Origin: DASQJJ01 sp964598355
GTDB taxonomy: Bacteria; Patescibacteriota; Microgenomatia; Levybacterales; UBA12049
Length of the DNA stretch: 33,233 bases
Direction: 5' to 3'
Assembly (NCBI GenBank): GCA_964598355.1
Contig: CAZRBN010000006.1
Location: forward strand, 1-33,233
Shown here: positions 7,295 to 15,882 of the stretch, piece after piece
How the letters are laid out: every line of letters starts with the position of its first letter
Position numbering within the stretch: position 1 is the first letter of the stretch
Notes under the pieces: model-generated
The model's input: the letters and a program-made list of their open reading frames with translations, nothing else
What the model was told of the DNA's origin: nothing
Databases searched by the model: none
Program-made: the position numbers and the translations under genes

Positions 7295-7386
7295 CTGCGA
7301 GGATTGTTCTTGTCTGATAGACAAATCTAATCTGGTCAATCCAGGCGAGGAGGTGTTCGAATGAAAGTGCATGGAGGGCACTAAAG
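7295..7386 (+). repeat. Imperfect direct repeat, right copy, downstream of the TA pair
   Basis: Matches the left copy at 6440-6545, best in the core 7355-7385. The core also contains a small hairpin AGTGC...GCACT (around 7366-7382) that the left copy lacks. No gene is seen between 7264 and 7534. The repeat could be an attachment-like remnant or a duplicated intergenic element; neither is proven. Confidence 0.4.
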
Positions 7387-7534
7387 GGGACTTTAATAAA
7401 ATCTAGCTTCATTTAGATTGGAACGAAAATTAAATTCCTGACTAATTTCAAGATTAACTTAGTTTTTGGATTCAAGTCCAGTTAATATCATCCTTAAGTA
7501 AGTCAATAATTATTCAAGCTCAGAACTAATGAGA

Positions 7535-9502
7535 TCAGTGAAGTACCTTTATTGTATTAATAAAGTCTGATATCCCCTGTGATAAATCATTAGAATTCTT
7601 TGGAATTCGCACAACAATAAACTTGTGTTTTTGCTGAAGGATTAATAAGATCGTACCATCGTTGTAATTAACTTGTTTTGCATTGAAACCTGATATAGGT
7701 ATTGCAGTAACTGCTTGTTCCTTGCCGGGATTTGGAAATGGTAAATTAAAGTCGCCATGAGAATTGAGAATAGCAGAGGAATATATCAATAGAGAATCTG
7801 TTTCATCGGGATGATTCTTGTCATTCAGTGAGATAAGTTGATCATTTAGTTTCGTTATGTTTAATGAAGCTGGATATGCAAATGTTAGATTCATAGAGGG
7901 ATCATTAAAAATTTTATTATTATTGGTAATATTCAGAGCATTACTTAAGTATACTGTTGATTTATTAAATAAATCAGTGTTTTTACCATCATTTTTTACC
8001 CATACTTCACTTACATCATCGTGAAACACTAGCCCCCATCCGCGCCTGTCTTGAAGTAAGGAAGAAATCGCTCGTCCTGAGTCAGAATTTTTAATTACTA
8101 AAACAATGTATGAGACATTGTAGTCATTGAGTGTTTTATCCAGCGCTTTATTAAATTGGGTAGTTGAAATTCTCGCGCTAAGTTTAAGGTTATACCACTC
8201 TTTCATCTCACAGCATAAATATGCATCTAGCCTTCCATCCATAAAAACTTTATGGCGTGGATACAGTCTATATTCTAAGTATCCTCCATAACCAATCTGA
8301 TTAAACATATTGCCTTTAATGTTCTCTCTATCAATAAAATCGGCTGCCTTGACTGGTAAAGCAAAATCACTATTTGCTCTTGTAACATCTTTTATCTCGA
8401 CGTACGCTTCAACAGTTAAAATAATGAGTATGCACAGATATAGTAAAAATATTCCTCTTTTTTTTAATTTACTGATATTAATTTGAACAAGAAACCATCC
8501 TGTGAGAATTGTAAATGACACATATCCAAAATAAATAAGTCGAAAACTAAAAATTCCTGGAATAATAAGAATTAGAATTGGGATGAGCCACAAAGCTTTA
8601 GTGAAGATTTTCTTCTTAAAACATATATATATAAAGTAACCAAACACTATTCCTGAGACTATTGAATAAAAGATAAAAAGTGACGTATTTAAATAGAGAG
8701 GGGCCCATTCTGCTATTATTCCTCGTACCATTTGGATGTTTTGATAGTGCACCAATGAAAACCTATATGCATTTAATCCNNNNNNNNNNCCTGGAGGCAA
8801 AATACTGCATAAAATTACTCCAATACTTAGAAATGCAAGTGCTTTTACTTTTGTAAGATACTCTTTCTTGTAGATAAAAGAAGCTATGAGACTTATTATT
8901 AAGTACGCGACGCACAAATATACGGCCAAAAATACAGATGCATGTACATTAGTCCAGAGATATGTTATCGGAAGTATTAGGTATAAATAATTTTTGTTAT
9001 TAAGTATATAGTTGAGTAAGATAAAAAGAACGAAGTTGAATAGAGTAAATGCAATAATATTCGGTCGTGCTACGAAAAAAGGAGCACATAATAGCAAGTA
9101 GGATGAGGAAAGAACAAAGGAAAATAGAATATTAGTACGTATAATTCTATTGAGCAGTAAATAAATTACTCCTACCTGTAAAACTGTAAAAATACCAACA
9201 AATATCTTATATGATGAAAAACCAAATACAGAAGTAACAATATACAAAAAAACTTGAAAAAGCCACTCTGCCGGTATAAACTCTCGAATCTCTGATTTTG
9301 TATTTGAAATTTTAGAATTGACTACTCCATGATGAGCAAAAACATCCTGACTGACTATCGTTTTATGTTGGACAAAGAGCTCTCCTGTTTTTACATGTAT
9401 AAACGTGTCTAAACTTACTGGCTGTAGGCTACCAATAATAAAAGCACATAGAAATAATAGAAAAAGTAAAATGACTGTAGAGTATTTTTTAAATAAGTTC
9501 AT
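7535..9502 (-). CDS. Large GT-C-like polytopic membrane protein (interrupted by an N gap)
   Basis: About 655 aa with an N-terminal membrane region of ten or so segments. Early residues SLDTFIHVKTGELFVQHKTI, then QDVFAH and EWLFQVFLY, fit the pattern D-xxx-H-xx-TG-x-I...P-x-D-x-F...W seen in GT-C-like multi-pass proteins that resemble lipid-linked-sugar glycosyltransferases. After the membrane region comes a soluble part with KVFMDGRLDAYL, then NVSYIVL and GLVFHDDVSEVWVK, the usual tail of this group. The last 130 residues (SMNLTFAYPASLN onward) are an extra beta-rich domain resembling PsbP/periplasmic types. The 10 Ns at 8780-8789 fall between ILPP and GLNAYRFSL. The frame agrees on both sides, but the true gap length is unknown. 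Sugar donor and acceptor are not predictable. Confidence 0.6.
   Translation of the reverse strand: MNLFKKYSTVILLFLLFLCAFIIGSLQPVSLDTFIHVKTGELFVQHKTIVSQDVFAHHGVVNSKISNTKSEIREFIPAEWLFQVFLYIVTSVFGFSSYKIFVGIFTVLQVGVIYLLLNRIIRTNILFSFVLSSSYLLLCAPFFVARPNIIAFTLFNFVLFILLNYILNNKNYLYLILPITYLWTNVHASVFLAVYLCVAYLIISLIASFIYKKEYLTKVKALAFLSIGVILCSILPPXXXXGLNAYRFSLVHYQNIQMVRGIIAEWAPLYLNTSLFIFYSIVSGIVFGYFIYICFKKKIFTKALWLIPILILIIPGIFSFRLIYFGYVSFTILTGWFLVQINISKLKKRGIFLLYLCILIILTVEAYVEIKDVTRANSDFALPVKAADFIDRENIKGNMFNQIGYGGYLEYRLYPRHKVFMDGRLDAYLCCEMKEWYNLKLSARISTTQFNKALDKTLNDYNVSYIVLVIKNSDSGRAISSLLQDRRGWGLVFHDDVSEVWVKNDGKNTDLFNKSTVYLSNALNITNNNKIFNDPSMNLTFAYPASLNITKLNDQLISLNDKNHPDETDSLLIYSSAILNSHGDFNLPFPNPGKEQAVTAIPISGFNAKQVNYNDGTILLILQQKHKFIVVRIPKNSNDLSQGISDFINTIKVLH
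8780..8789. other. Assembly gap (10 N)
   Basis: A run of exactly ten Ns inside the GT-C-like gene, the usual default for a scaffold join of unknown size. The protein reads through in one frame, so the two sides probably do belong together. Confidence 0.95.
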
Positions 9503-9678
9503 AACAGATTTCTAAGTATGCTCTTTTCATAAGATAGCATATTGAAACCTCAAATTGAATCGGCATATGGAGCTATTACAACGGAATACAATTCAATGTT
9601 TTCATCAGTAATATCTGTAGAAAGACCTGATTTTTATACTGTTCTTTGTGTGGAATGGAGCTCATGATTAATTGGATA

Positions 9679-9708
9679 TTGACAACCGGAGAATAGTTAT
9701 GCTTCTAT
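9679..9708 (+). promoter_or_regulatory. Possible promoter of the pentapeptide-repeat gene
   Basis: A perfect TTGACA at 9679-9684 is followed 18 bp later by a poor -10 (TTCTAT, 9703-9708), just before ATG 9716. If used, the leader would be one or two bases. Confidence 0.35.
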
Positions 9709-9715
9709 TGAAAAA

Positions 9716-10555
9716 ATGGCAAAGAAAAATAATAAAAATTTACTCAATAACAATACAGGAATTATTGTGTTTATTGTTGGAACAATAATACTAAGTTTCT
9801 TAGCAGGCTCTTTTGTTTCATCTCTTACCCATATGGCTTTTGCAACAAATGGTGGTGACCCCAAAGGAAATGGGGAACTCTTAGATAATTTACATGGTGC
9901 GAGTATACAAAGTACGGATTTTAGCTACAGAACTCTTAAAGGCGATGACTTTAGTGGTACAGGTTGTAATCTTGGTGGCGACACATTTAACCATACTGAC
10001 CTTACAAATGTAAACATAACGAATTGTGATTTAAGTGCTGTAAGTTTCTACAATACTGATTTTACGACAATAACAATAGGAAATAATACTTATAATAGCA
10101 CACTATTTTCAAACAGTAATCTATCGAGCAAAGACTTTACTACTGCCCATATCGGTAATGGAGGGTTAAGGAATATTAACTCATCAAACCTTACAAGTGT
10201 CAATTTCTCCAATGTTAACTTCGGTCCTAGTAGTAACTCCATTACTAATTCCAATCTGACAAATGCGAACTTTAGTGGTATATCTTTCAGCGGATATGGA
10301 GGCAATATAGACTTCAGCAATTCAAACCTAACTGGTACTAATTTTACTGGTGCTAATTTTAACACAGTTAACGGTCTTAGTGGTACGAAATTTAACGGAG
10401 CAACAGGCTCAAATACGAATTTCACAAATGCCAATTTAAACGGTGCTATTGCTACAGGAGCAAAACTCACGACACCAATTTGGCTAAATACGACCTGTCC
10501 TGATGGTACAAATAGCAATAATAATGGAAACACATGTGTTGGTCATGGGTTTTAA
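9716..10555 (+). CDS. Membrane-anchored or exported pentapeptide-repeat protein
   Basis: A 279-aa protein. Residues 1-16 are basic and polar (MAKKNNKNLLNN), residues 17-45 form one hydrophobic segment ending near HMAFATNGG, where signal peptidase could cut. From about residue 60 to 250 there are degenerate pentapeptide repeats of the A(D/N)LXX type: TDLTN-VNITN-CDLSA-VSFYN, NSNLTNANFSG, TNANLNGAIATGAKL. These fold into a right-handed quadrilateral beta helix. The residues are rich in Asn, Ser and Thr, as in exported proteins. Two Cys near the C-terminus (TTCPDG...NTCVGHGF) may form a disulphide. No partner is obvious. Cytosolic gyrase-protecting Qnr/MfpA-type function is unlikely because of the export signal. 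A surface role is an inference. Confidence 0.75.
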   Translation: MAKKNNKNLLNNNTGIIVFIVGTIILSFLAGSFVSSLTHMAFATNGGDPKGNGELLDNLHGASIQSTDFSYRTLKGDDFSGTGCNLGGDTFNHTDLTNVNITNCDLSAVSFYNTDFTTITIGNNTYNSTLFSNSNLSSKDFTTAHIGNGGLRNINSSNLTSVNFSNVNFGPSSNSITNSNLTNANFSGISFSGYGGNIDFSNSNLTGTNFTGANFNTVNGLSGTKFNGATGSNTNFTNANLNGAIATGAKLTTPIWLNTTCPDGTNSNNNGNTCVGHGF

Positions 10556-10828
10556 ATAAAGAAGTAAAGCGATTGTACCAAAAAAATCATAGATCAAAAC
10601 GTACAACTATCTTCAATTTATTTTAATATAAATTTTCTAATTTTAAAAATCTCAACATATTCAGTGAAATTGCATACATAATTATCTATTCTTCTCATGA
10701 TTTCTCGACTGCGTACTTAGGATAAAATGTGTTACATATTTGTATAGGTATTTCTCCCTATGTCCTCTTACACTGCCCTTACTACTTCCTTAAAAGTCTG
10801 TTGGAACTTCTAAACTATCTTATGGGAT

Positions 10829-11410
10829 ATGTTAGATAAGCTACCCACCCGTTGGCAACATAGAGTAGAAGATATAGCCAATGCTGTTACATCGTGGGTA
10901 CGCCAACCGACAAGACGAATCAAAGGACTGAAAGAAATAGAAACTGGTCTTGCATTACTTGCTAGGGATATAACCAATCCACCTCGCTTGGGACAACTTG
11001 TCCCCCCTATAAAAGCCTCCGTTACAAAAAATAAACTGCAAACAACTGTATTGATTCAACATAGCAATACGTATTTACAGGCAGAAGAAGGAAAATTTTC
11101 AGTGACAAAAACTCACGGTCCCTTAAAGAACTCTCTTACATTTGAAAAACATCCTTCTGAAAAAACTAACAGTACATTTGCTAGTACTTGTGGAGGCAAG
11201 CCTTTCAGCACTGAGTTACGTTGGTACCATTTCCAAGCAAAAAGGCATACAAAACAGATTCGCAATCATATTACAACCATTGTGGACAATATGAAGCAAT
11301 TACCAATTTCAGAGGAAGACTCATCAACAAGCTCTCAAGCAATAGTTGATGGACAAACAAGTAGAGAAAATGCCTATCCTAAAATTGTTGCAGTCAGAGT
11401 TAGACACTAA
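10829..11410 (+). CDS. Hypothetical protein, 193 aa
   Basis: I do not recognise this family. It starts MLDKLPTRWQHRVEDIANAV, is basic at the N-terminus (VRQPTRRIKGLKEIE), has a central beta-rich part (LQTTVLIQHSNTYLQAEEG) and ends with an amphipathic helix (HTKQIRNHITTIVDNMKQL) and a Ser/Thr-rich tail. There is no membrane segment or signal. It lies 87 bp upstream of a 779-aa unknown gene on the same strand. The order helix, beta part, helix, Ser/Glu-rich linker is also the order of the first 190 residues of that protein, which suggests distant paralogy. ATG 10829 is used because the upstream ATG at 10822 is out of frame. The 270 bp before it contain no gene and no convincing promoter. Confidence 0.7.
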   Translation: MLDKLPTRWQHRVEDIANAVTSWVRQPTRRIKGLKEIETGLALLARDITNPPRLGQLVPPIKASVTKNKLQTTVLIQHSNTYLQAEEGKFSVTKTHGPLKNSLTFEKHPSEKTNSTFASTCGGKPFSTELRWYHFQAKRHTKQIRNHITTIVDNMKQLPISEEDSSTSSQAIVDGQTSRENAYPKIVAVRVRH

Positions 11411-11497
11411 ACATGTATAACAGACGCTCTATCTTACCCGCCTCTTACTATTCTCTTATCACCGTTAAGCAAAAAATAAAGTAAATTATAGGACATT

Positions 11498-13837
11498 ATG
11501 ACAACCAAAGGACCAGACTTTCTTATCTCTGCGAGAGAGCGAGTCAGTAATCTACTACACCAAGTAAGAACTCGTAAGGACTCACAAAGTCCCGAAGCAT
11601 TAGCAGTGAAAGTACAAGGGCTAACCTACATTGCACAAAGCCTTGCAGGCATCCAAGAAAGTATACCTCAAGGAGAATTTGTCTATACACTTCCTGATCC
11701 CTTTCTTCCATCAAAAGACTCAGCAAAACCAAACCAAAAACCGGAAGCACCAGTTGCGATTGTAACGGAAAATGTAGAATTGGCATATGATCCCAATGGT
11801 ATTCATATCTACGCGATCGAAGCTGCCCAACATCGTCGTCATGGTATATATATTTCTCTTTATAAAGAACCTGGGGAAGACGTTGCCTATGTTGCAGAAA
11901 ATCTAACAGGTGATAGAAAAACCTTCTGTGTTATGACCGATAAAACTAGGTCAACACAGTATGATGCTGATACGATTCCCCGACGCCTTATATCAAATAT
12001 TTTAGATTCGGCACGCGCTGTCAGCCAAGAAGTCTATGCCCGGACACAAAACGAGTTAGTGACAACAGAAGACCTTGAAGCTTCATCTCAACCAAACAAA
12101 CGAAGCATCTCTCCTGCCGAAGACATAGTACTTCGCACAGCATTCCCCAATTTTACAGAATGGTTCCATACAGATTTACCAACAAGAGTAACTGTTGTTA
12201 GTCCAGAAGGAAGTGCAGTGATGCATAGCAAAGAAAGCAATTCTGAAGTAAGCGCTGATATACTCAGGCAAATACGTACGGATATGGGTGATATTACCCA
12301 AGCATTCCCTGTACGAGCAGAAGACTTACCATGTATTGAAGTTAATCCGGACGAAGCAAGATTTATTGCCAGAAATAGTGTTTTGATTTGCAATGAAACA
12401 CAACAAGAGCCAGTAGGTATGTTGTTTGCATCTCCAGACTCAGGACACCTTATCTATCAGTCAACTTCCCGACCAGATCTTCCCTTTGCTCCCACTGTTT
12501 TTTTCAGAGATCCATCACTCAGTACACAACCAGGTGTACCAACCATTGAAATTGGATATACCCCGTTTGGTAATCCAAATGATGCCAGAAATACTGTTTT
12601 GTATCCGATTACGAGGGATGCTGTACAGATAACTAACCTTATTGCTCCTGAATTGCTTCGAGTCGTTCTCGCCTCAAACAGAGTTGATTTTCCGCTTTTT
12701 CCTCAGGCAATGCATGGCATGCCATATATTGGGTCGTATGCTATTGAGTGGAATAGAGATAGATGGACATTTGAAGACTATGTATCTCGAGTTATCACAA
12801 CAGCTATACCAAACAAATACCAAGCACACATTGTCGCGGACTTTGATATTTCAAGAGAAAATGACCATATCCACAATCTCTCATTGTCCTATGGAGATAA
12901 ATCGTTTGGTGCAATCATTGATGTCGATCCAAATACCGAACAATCACACATATGTCTTACGATGACAGAAGGAGAAAAGCAAAAACAGCTGCAACTCAGT
13001 CTTCATGATCGAGGGATACAAGTGAATGGAATACTGGTGGATAGTGAGAGTGTCAAACAACATAAAGGTCTCCAATTACGGGTCATTGAAGCACGCTATA
13101 TGGTAGAAAGAATATATGATGCCTGGTCAATACTGCAGAAACAACAAAAAACATATATACCTGATACAGCCCAAGACAATATACCTGATGTTTTACTGTA
13201 TCTGCTTCAAAGCCTTAACGCAAATGGAACAGTAAATTCCCTTTTTCCTTTTCGATCACCTTTTACAGGAGGAAGTACTACTCCGGCAAGGGACTTTCTT
13301 GTCCCGCCACCGCTTGTTGATGAATCCCAAACTATTACCGGAGAATCATTATTGCCGCCTCGCGAGGAAATGCGTGAAGCCTTTTGGAATGACTCATTCG
13401 TGGGACAATTAGCACAAGCAGAACATAGACAAACTGTGGCCAAAGAAGATACTGCACCAATACCTGCCATTCTGTTACCACCTGCAGCTCCTCAATTTGG
13501 TTATGGAGAATTGGTACCTGGAGAGTTAATCGATGTAGAGCAACTAAAGGGAGTCGCGTTATTTCAAACTGAAAATCCTCCTGAAGAAGCAGCACTTCCC
13601 TCTTCTATTGGAGAACATGAAACAGTTTTAACTGACTCTTCTTCTCCACTACCAGATGTATTCCAAGGATGGGAAACAGTTGCTAGTTTGGACCAACAAA
13701 ATGATGAAAGTCCGGAAAGAGACCTAACAACTCACCCTCTTCCAACCGTAGACACTGAAGAACATGTAACAAGCAGTGATACTCTCCCTAAAACACAAGC
13801 AGCAAGAAGACGGAGAAGACGATCCGCTCAAATATAA
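11498..13837 (+). CDS. Large hypothetical protein, 779 aa
   Basis: No recognisable family and no membrane segment or signal peptide, so probably cytosolic. The N-terminal helix (residues about 8-55, ISARERVSNLLHQVRTRK and then LTYIAQSLAGIQ) is followed by what look like three or four alpha/beta units. Each closes in a helix: near residues 165-185 (IPRRLISNILDSARAV), 250-265 (ADILRQIRTDMGDI), 375-395 (NLIAPELLRVVLA) and 530-550 (EARYMVERIYDAWSILQ). From about 590 on the sequence becomes Pro/Glu-rich and disordered, ending in a cluster of Arg (AARRRRRRSAQI) that could bind nucleic acid or membrane lipid. An AT-rich -10-like TTATAG ends 6 nt before ATG 11498. It probably shares function with the 193-aa gene upstream. 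A terminator hairpin follows. Confidence 0.75.
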   Translation: MTTKGPDFLISARERVSNLLHQVRTRKDSQSPEALAVKVQGLTYIAQSLAGIQESIPQGEFVYTLPDPFLPSKDSAKPNQKPEAPVAIVTENVELAYDPNGIHIYAIEAAQHRRHGIYISLYKEPGEDVAYVAENLTGDRKTFCVMTDKTRSTQYDADTIPRRLISNILDSARAVSQEVYARTQNELVTTEDLEASSQPNKRSISPAEDIVLRTAFPNFTEWFHTDLPTRVTVVSPEGSAVMHSKESNSEVSADILRQIRTDMGDITQAFPVRAEDLPCIEVNPDEARFIARNSVLICNETQQEPVGMLFASPDSGHLIYQSTSRPDLPFAPTVFFRDPSLSTQPGVPTIEIGYTPFGNPNDARNTVLYPITRDAVQITNLIAPELLRVVLASNRVDFPLFPQAMHGMPYIGSYAIEWNRDRWTFEDYVSRVITTAIPNKYQAHIVADFDISRENDHIHNLSLSYGDKSFGAIIDVDPNTEQSHICLTMTEGEKQKQLQLSLHDRGIQVNGILVDSESVKQHKGLQLRVIEARYMVERIYDAWSILQKQQKTYIPDTAQDNIPDVLLYLLQSLNANGTVNSLFPFRSPFTGGSTTPARDFLVPPPLVDESQTITGESLLPPREEMREAFWNDSFVGQLAQAEHRQTVAKEDTAPIPAILLPPAAPQFGYGELVPGELIDVEQLKGVALFQTENPPEEAALPSSIGEHETVLTDSSSPLPDVFQGWETVASLDQQNDESPERDLTTHPLPTVDTEEHVTSSDTLPKTQAARRRRRRSAQI

Positions 13838-13850
13838 CAGGAATAAGACT

Positions 13851-13876
13851 AAAAAAACCCGACCGAAGTCGGGTTT
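13851..13876 (-). terminator. Intrinsic terminator with TTCG loop
   Basis: Stem AAACCCGAC (13855-13863) with GTCGGGTTT (13868-13876), 9 bp. On the minus strand the loop reads TTCG and is followed by seven Us, so it is a strong terminator for the 13894-14370 gene. On the plus strand only three Us follow, so it would end the 779-aa gene less efficiently. Confidence 0.9.
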
Positions 13877-13893
13877 CTAGGAAAAGAGAAAGA

Positions 13894-14370
13894 TTATTGT
13901 CCTATTTTCTTTTCAATTGCTTCCACTTTTGCTTCAATTCTATCCAAAGAATCTAAAATTTCATCAAGCAAATCTTCAGCATATGCATACTCGTCAGATT
14001 CTGCCGGCTTTTGATCAGGCGTAGCTACGGGAGCACTCATCATACTTGTGTCAGACACAGATGGTTGAGACATACTACCCATCATTCCCATATCTTGCGT
14101 TGGTGAAGAAGGGACAGATGTATTGAGAGAATTATCCATTGCTGGCATGACAGGTGCTGGCTCTGGCATACTCATCATAGGCGCTGGCTGAGGCTGCATT
14201 GGCGCAGAATCCGATTGCATTGGAGGTGGTGGTGTCATTCCTGCCATATCTGTCATTGAAGACATGTTTGGCACAGGTGGCATTGCACTCATATCCTGTG
14301 GTTGAGCTGCAGGTTGCGAACCATCACTTGCTGGTTGTGGATTCATTCCATTATTTTGTGTATCGTCCAT
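13894..14370 (-). CDS. Met/Pro/Gln-rich protein with C-terminal coiled coil
   Basis: A 158-aa protein of unknown function. Residues 1-120 are low-complexity and rich in Met, Pro, Gln and Ser (repeats such as PQPASDGSQPAAQPQ, MPPVPNMSSM and APMMSMPEPAP). Residues 125-158 form an acidic helix and coiled coil (YAYAEDLLDEILDSLDRIEA, then KVEAIEKKIGQ). No membrane segment. I choose ATG 14370 because GGGGGTGA ends five bases before it; a GTG at 14379 is an alternative but falls inside that SD. A TTGACA-like promoter (14464-14493) and an SD give it a regular leader, unlike many neighbours. The coiled coil suggests it multimerises or docks on a partner; the Met-rich tail may be metal-binding or simply disordered. 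Confidence 0.75.
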   Translation of the reverse strand: MDDTQNNGMNPQPASDGSQPAAQPQDMSAMPPVPNMSSMTDMAGMTPPPPMQSDSAPMQPQPAPMMSMPEPAPVMPAMDNSLNTSVPSSPTQDMGMMGSMSQPSVSDTSMMSAPVATPDQKPAESDEYAYAEDLLDEILDSLDRIEAKVEAIEKKIGQ

Positions 14371-14406
14371 ATACTTCACCCCCCTCCAATTTAGCGACTA
14401 GTCAAT

Positions 14407-14453
14407 AAGCTTCTAGCATGCAGAGAAAACTATATGCTTATTGCTAAAAGCTT
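14407..14453 (-). promoter_or_regulatory. Inverted repeat in the 5' leader of the Met/Pro-rich gene
   Basis: Arms 14407-14418 (AAGCTTCTAGCA) and 14442-14453 (TGCTAAAAGCTT) match in 11 of 12 positions with a 23-nt loop. It lies between the -10 (ending at 14464) and the start at 14370, so it would fold in the leader RNA. It has no U tract. Confidence 0.45.
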
Positions 14454-14463
14454 CTCTATATCC

Positions 14464-14493
14464 ATTAAACCGTAAAATAAAAGAAGTTGTCAA
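14464..14493 (-). promoter_or_regulatory. Promoter of the Met/Pro-rich gene
   Basis: Minus strand TTGACA (14493-14488), 18-bp spacer, TTTAAT (14469-14464). It lies just past the dnaB stop and gives an approximately 85-nt leader containing an inverted repeat and a good Shine-Dalgarno sequence. Confidence 0.55.
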
Positions 14494-14516
14494 TAAGAAA
14501 TTACGAAAAGATTCTG

Positions 14517-15869
14517 TTAGGAAGGTGTCGAGGAAGCAGAAGAGGCAGATTCATTATAATGTTTTTCAATATTAAAGAAGCGGATTCTATCCCCTCTAAA
14601 GAGAAGGTTTACTTCACCAATTGGACCGTTTCGATGCTTTGCGATAAGCATGTTAACAGGAATCGTTGGACCAGACGCATCAGGATCTGCACGATATAAA
14701 AACATAACAACGTCTGCATCTTGTTCGATAGCACCAGACTCACGAAGATCTGCTAATTGGGGTTTGGAATCTCCTCGATGCTCAACAGCACGGGAAAGCT
14801 GAGACAGTGCAATAACAGGAATCTTCAGTTCTCGAGCTAAGTTTTTTAAAGATTGAGAAACAATTGACACCTCCTGTACACGACTTTCTACTCTTTTTCC
14901 GGGATTTACCAGTTGTAAGTAATCAACAACTAAAAGGCTTATGCCATGTTCAAGCTGCAGCCTTCTTGCTTTTGTACGCATTTCAGAAATAGTAATACCC
15001 GGTGTATCATCAATAAAAATAGGAGCATCAGCCAAAACTCCCATTGCCTCAGATAGTTTTGTAAAATCATTTTCTGTTAATTTGCCGGTCTTGAGTCGCC
15101 AAGCATCAACATCTGCCTGCCCTACTAACAGACGATCGACCAATTCTTCTTGAGACATTTCCAAAGAGAAAATGCCAATGGGTTTTTTATCAGTTACTGC
15201 CACATGCATAGCAATATTCATCGCCATGGCTGTTTTTCCTGTCCCAGGACGTGCAGCCAAAATAAGTAAGTTCGACGCCTGCATTCCTGAAAGCATCGTA
15301 TCCAAGTCTGAAAAACCTGTTCTGACACCCCGAAGCCCTGCACCACTCTTGTGGAGCTCATCAATTCTGTCAAAACTTGCAGCCAACGCTTGTTTCACCG
15401 GCATAAAGCCTCTGACAACATTTCCCTGAGAAATAGAAAAAACACCTGACTCTGCTTTTTCGATAACTTCACGAAGTTCTTTTTCTTCATCAAAGCACAG
15501 CTCAGTTATTTCACTACTTAAATGAATCAATCCTCTTTTTGTTGATGCTTCTTTAATAAGATGGGCATAGTGCCCAACATTTGCAGCTGTTGGAACAGCA
15601 TTTACTAAGTCTGTTAAATAGGAAGATTGGATATTTTCCCCATCCCTTTTCTTTTTTAATTCTGCAGTTAACGTGACCAAATCAATAGGTTGTCTTACTT
15701 CGTATAAAGAAATCATGGCATCAAAAATAACACCATGTTGATTATTATAGAAATCAGTTGGCTGAAGAATTTCTGACGCAATATTTATTGCATCTTTATC
15801 TATAAGGATTGCGCCTAAAACACTTTGTTCGGCTTCTGTATTAGATGGAGGTACTTTATTTTTTGCCAT
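14517..15869 (-). CDS. dnaB: Replicative DNA helicase DnaB
   Basis: Hexameric 5'-3' helicase that unwinds DNA at the replication fork and loads primase. The 450-aa product starts MAKNKVPPSNTEAEQSVLGA, the conserved DnaB opening. The helical N-terminal domain runs to about residue 150. The RecA-like C-terminal domain has Walker A (ARPGTGKTAMA), the FSLEMS motif, Walker B (LLVVDYLQL), ALSQLSR and the arginine-finger region LRESGAIEQDADVVMFL. There is no intein. ATG 15869 is chosen; the frame extends upstream to a GTG at 15920 but those residues (hydrophobic, LIGIGILLYTF) are not part of DnaB. TTGATG-N16-TATACT lies just upstream, leaving a 13-nt leader without SD. Confidence 0.98.
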   Translation of the reverse strand: MAKNKVPPSNTEAEQSVLGAILIDKDAINIASEILQPTDFYNNQHGVIFDAMISLYEVRQPIDLVTLTAELKKKRDGENIQSSYLTDLVNAVPTAANVGHYAHLIKEASTKRGLIHLSSEITELCFDEEKELREVIEKAESGVFSISQGNVVRGFMPVKQALAASFDRIDELHKSGAGLRGVRTGFSDLDTMLSGMQASNLLILAARPGTGKTAMAMNIAMHVAVTDKKPIGIFSLEMSQEELVDRLLVGQADVDAWRLKTGKLTENDFTKLSEAMGVLADAPIFIDDTPGITISEMRTKARRLQLEHGISLLVVDYLQLVNPGKRVESRVQEVSIVSQSLKNLARELKIPVIALSQLSRAVEHRGDSKPQLADLRESGAIEQDADVVMFLYRADPDASGPTIPVNMLIAKHRNGPIGEVNLLFRGDRIRFFNIEKHYNESASSASSTPS

Positions 15870-15882
15870 GAATGTATAGAGT

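Noticed and set aside
7361..7384. SD-like AGGAGGTG followed by ATG at 7361
   Set aside because: The frame ends after seven codons (MKVHGGH) inside the right repeat; no evidence it is translated.
9900..10500. Possible CRISPR or tandem DNA repeat
   Set aside because: The repetition is protein-level pentapeptide periodicity with varying codons, not conserved repeat units with spacers. No CRISPR array is seen anywhere.
10090..10533. 147-codon minus-strand frame opposite the pentapeptide-repeat gene
   Set aside because: Its periodic hydrophobic pattern is the mirror of the repeated sense codons; no promoter or SD.
12426..12965. Two plus-strand frames inside the 779-aa gene
   Set aside because: They are out-of-frame shadows with no start signals; the long frame is the coherent one.
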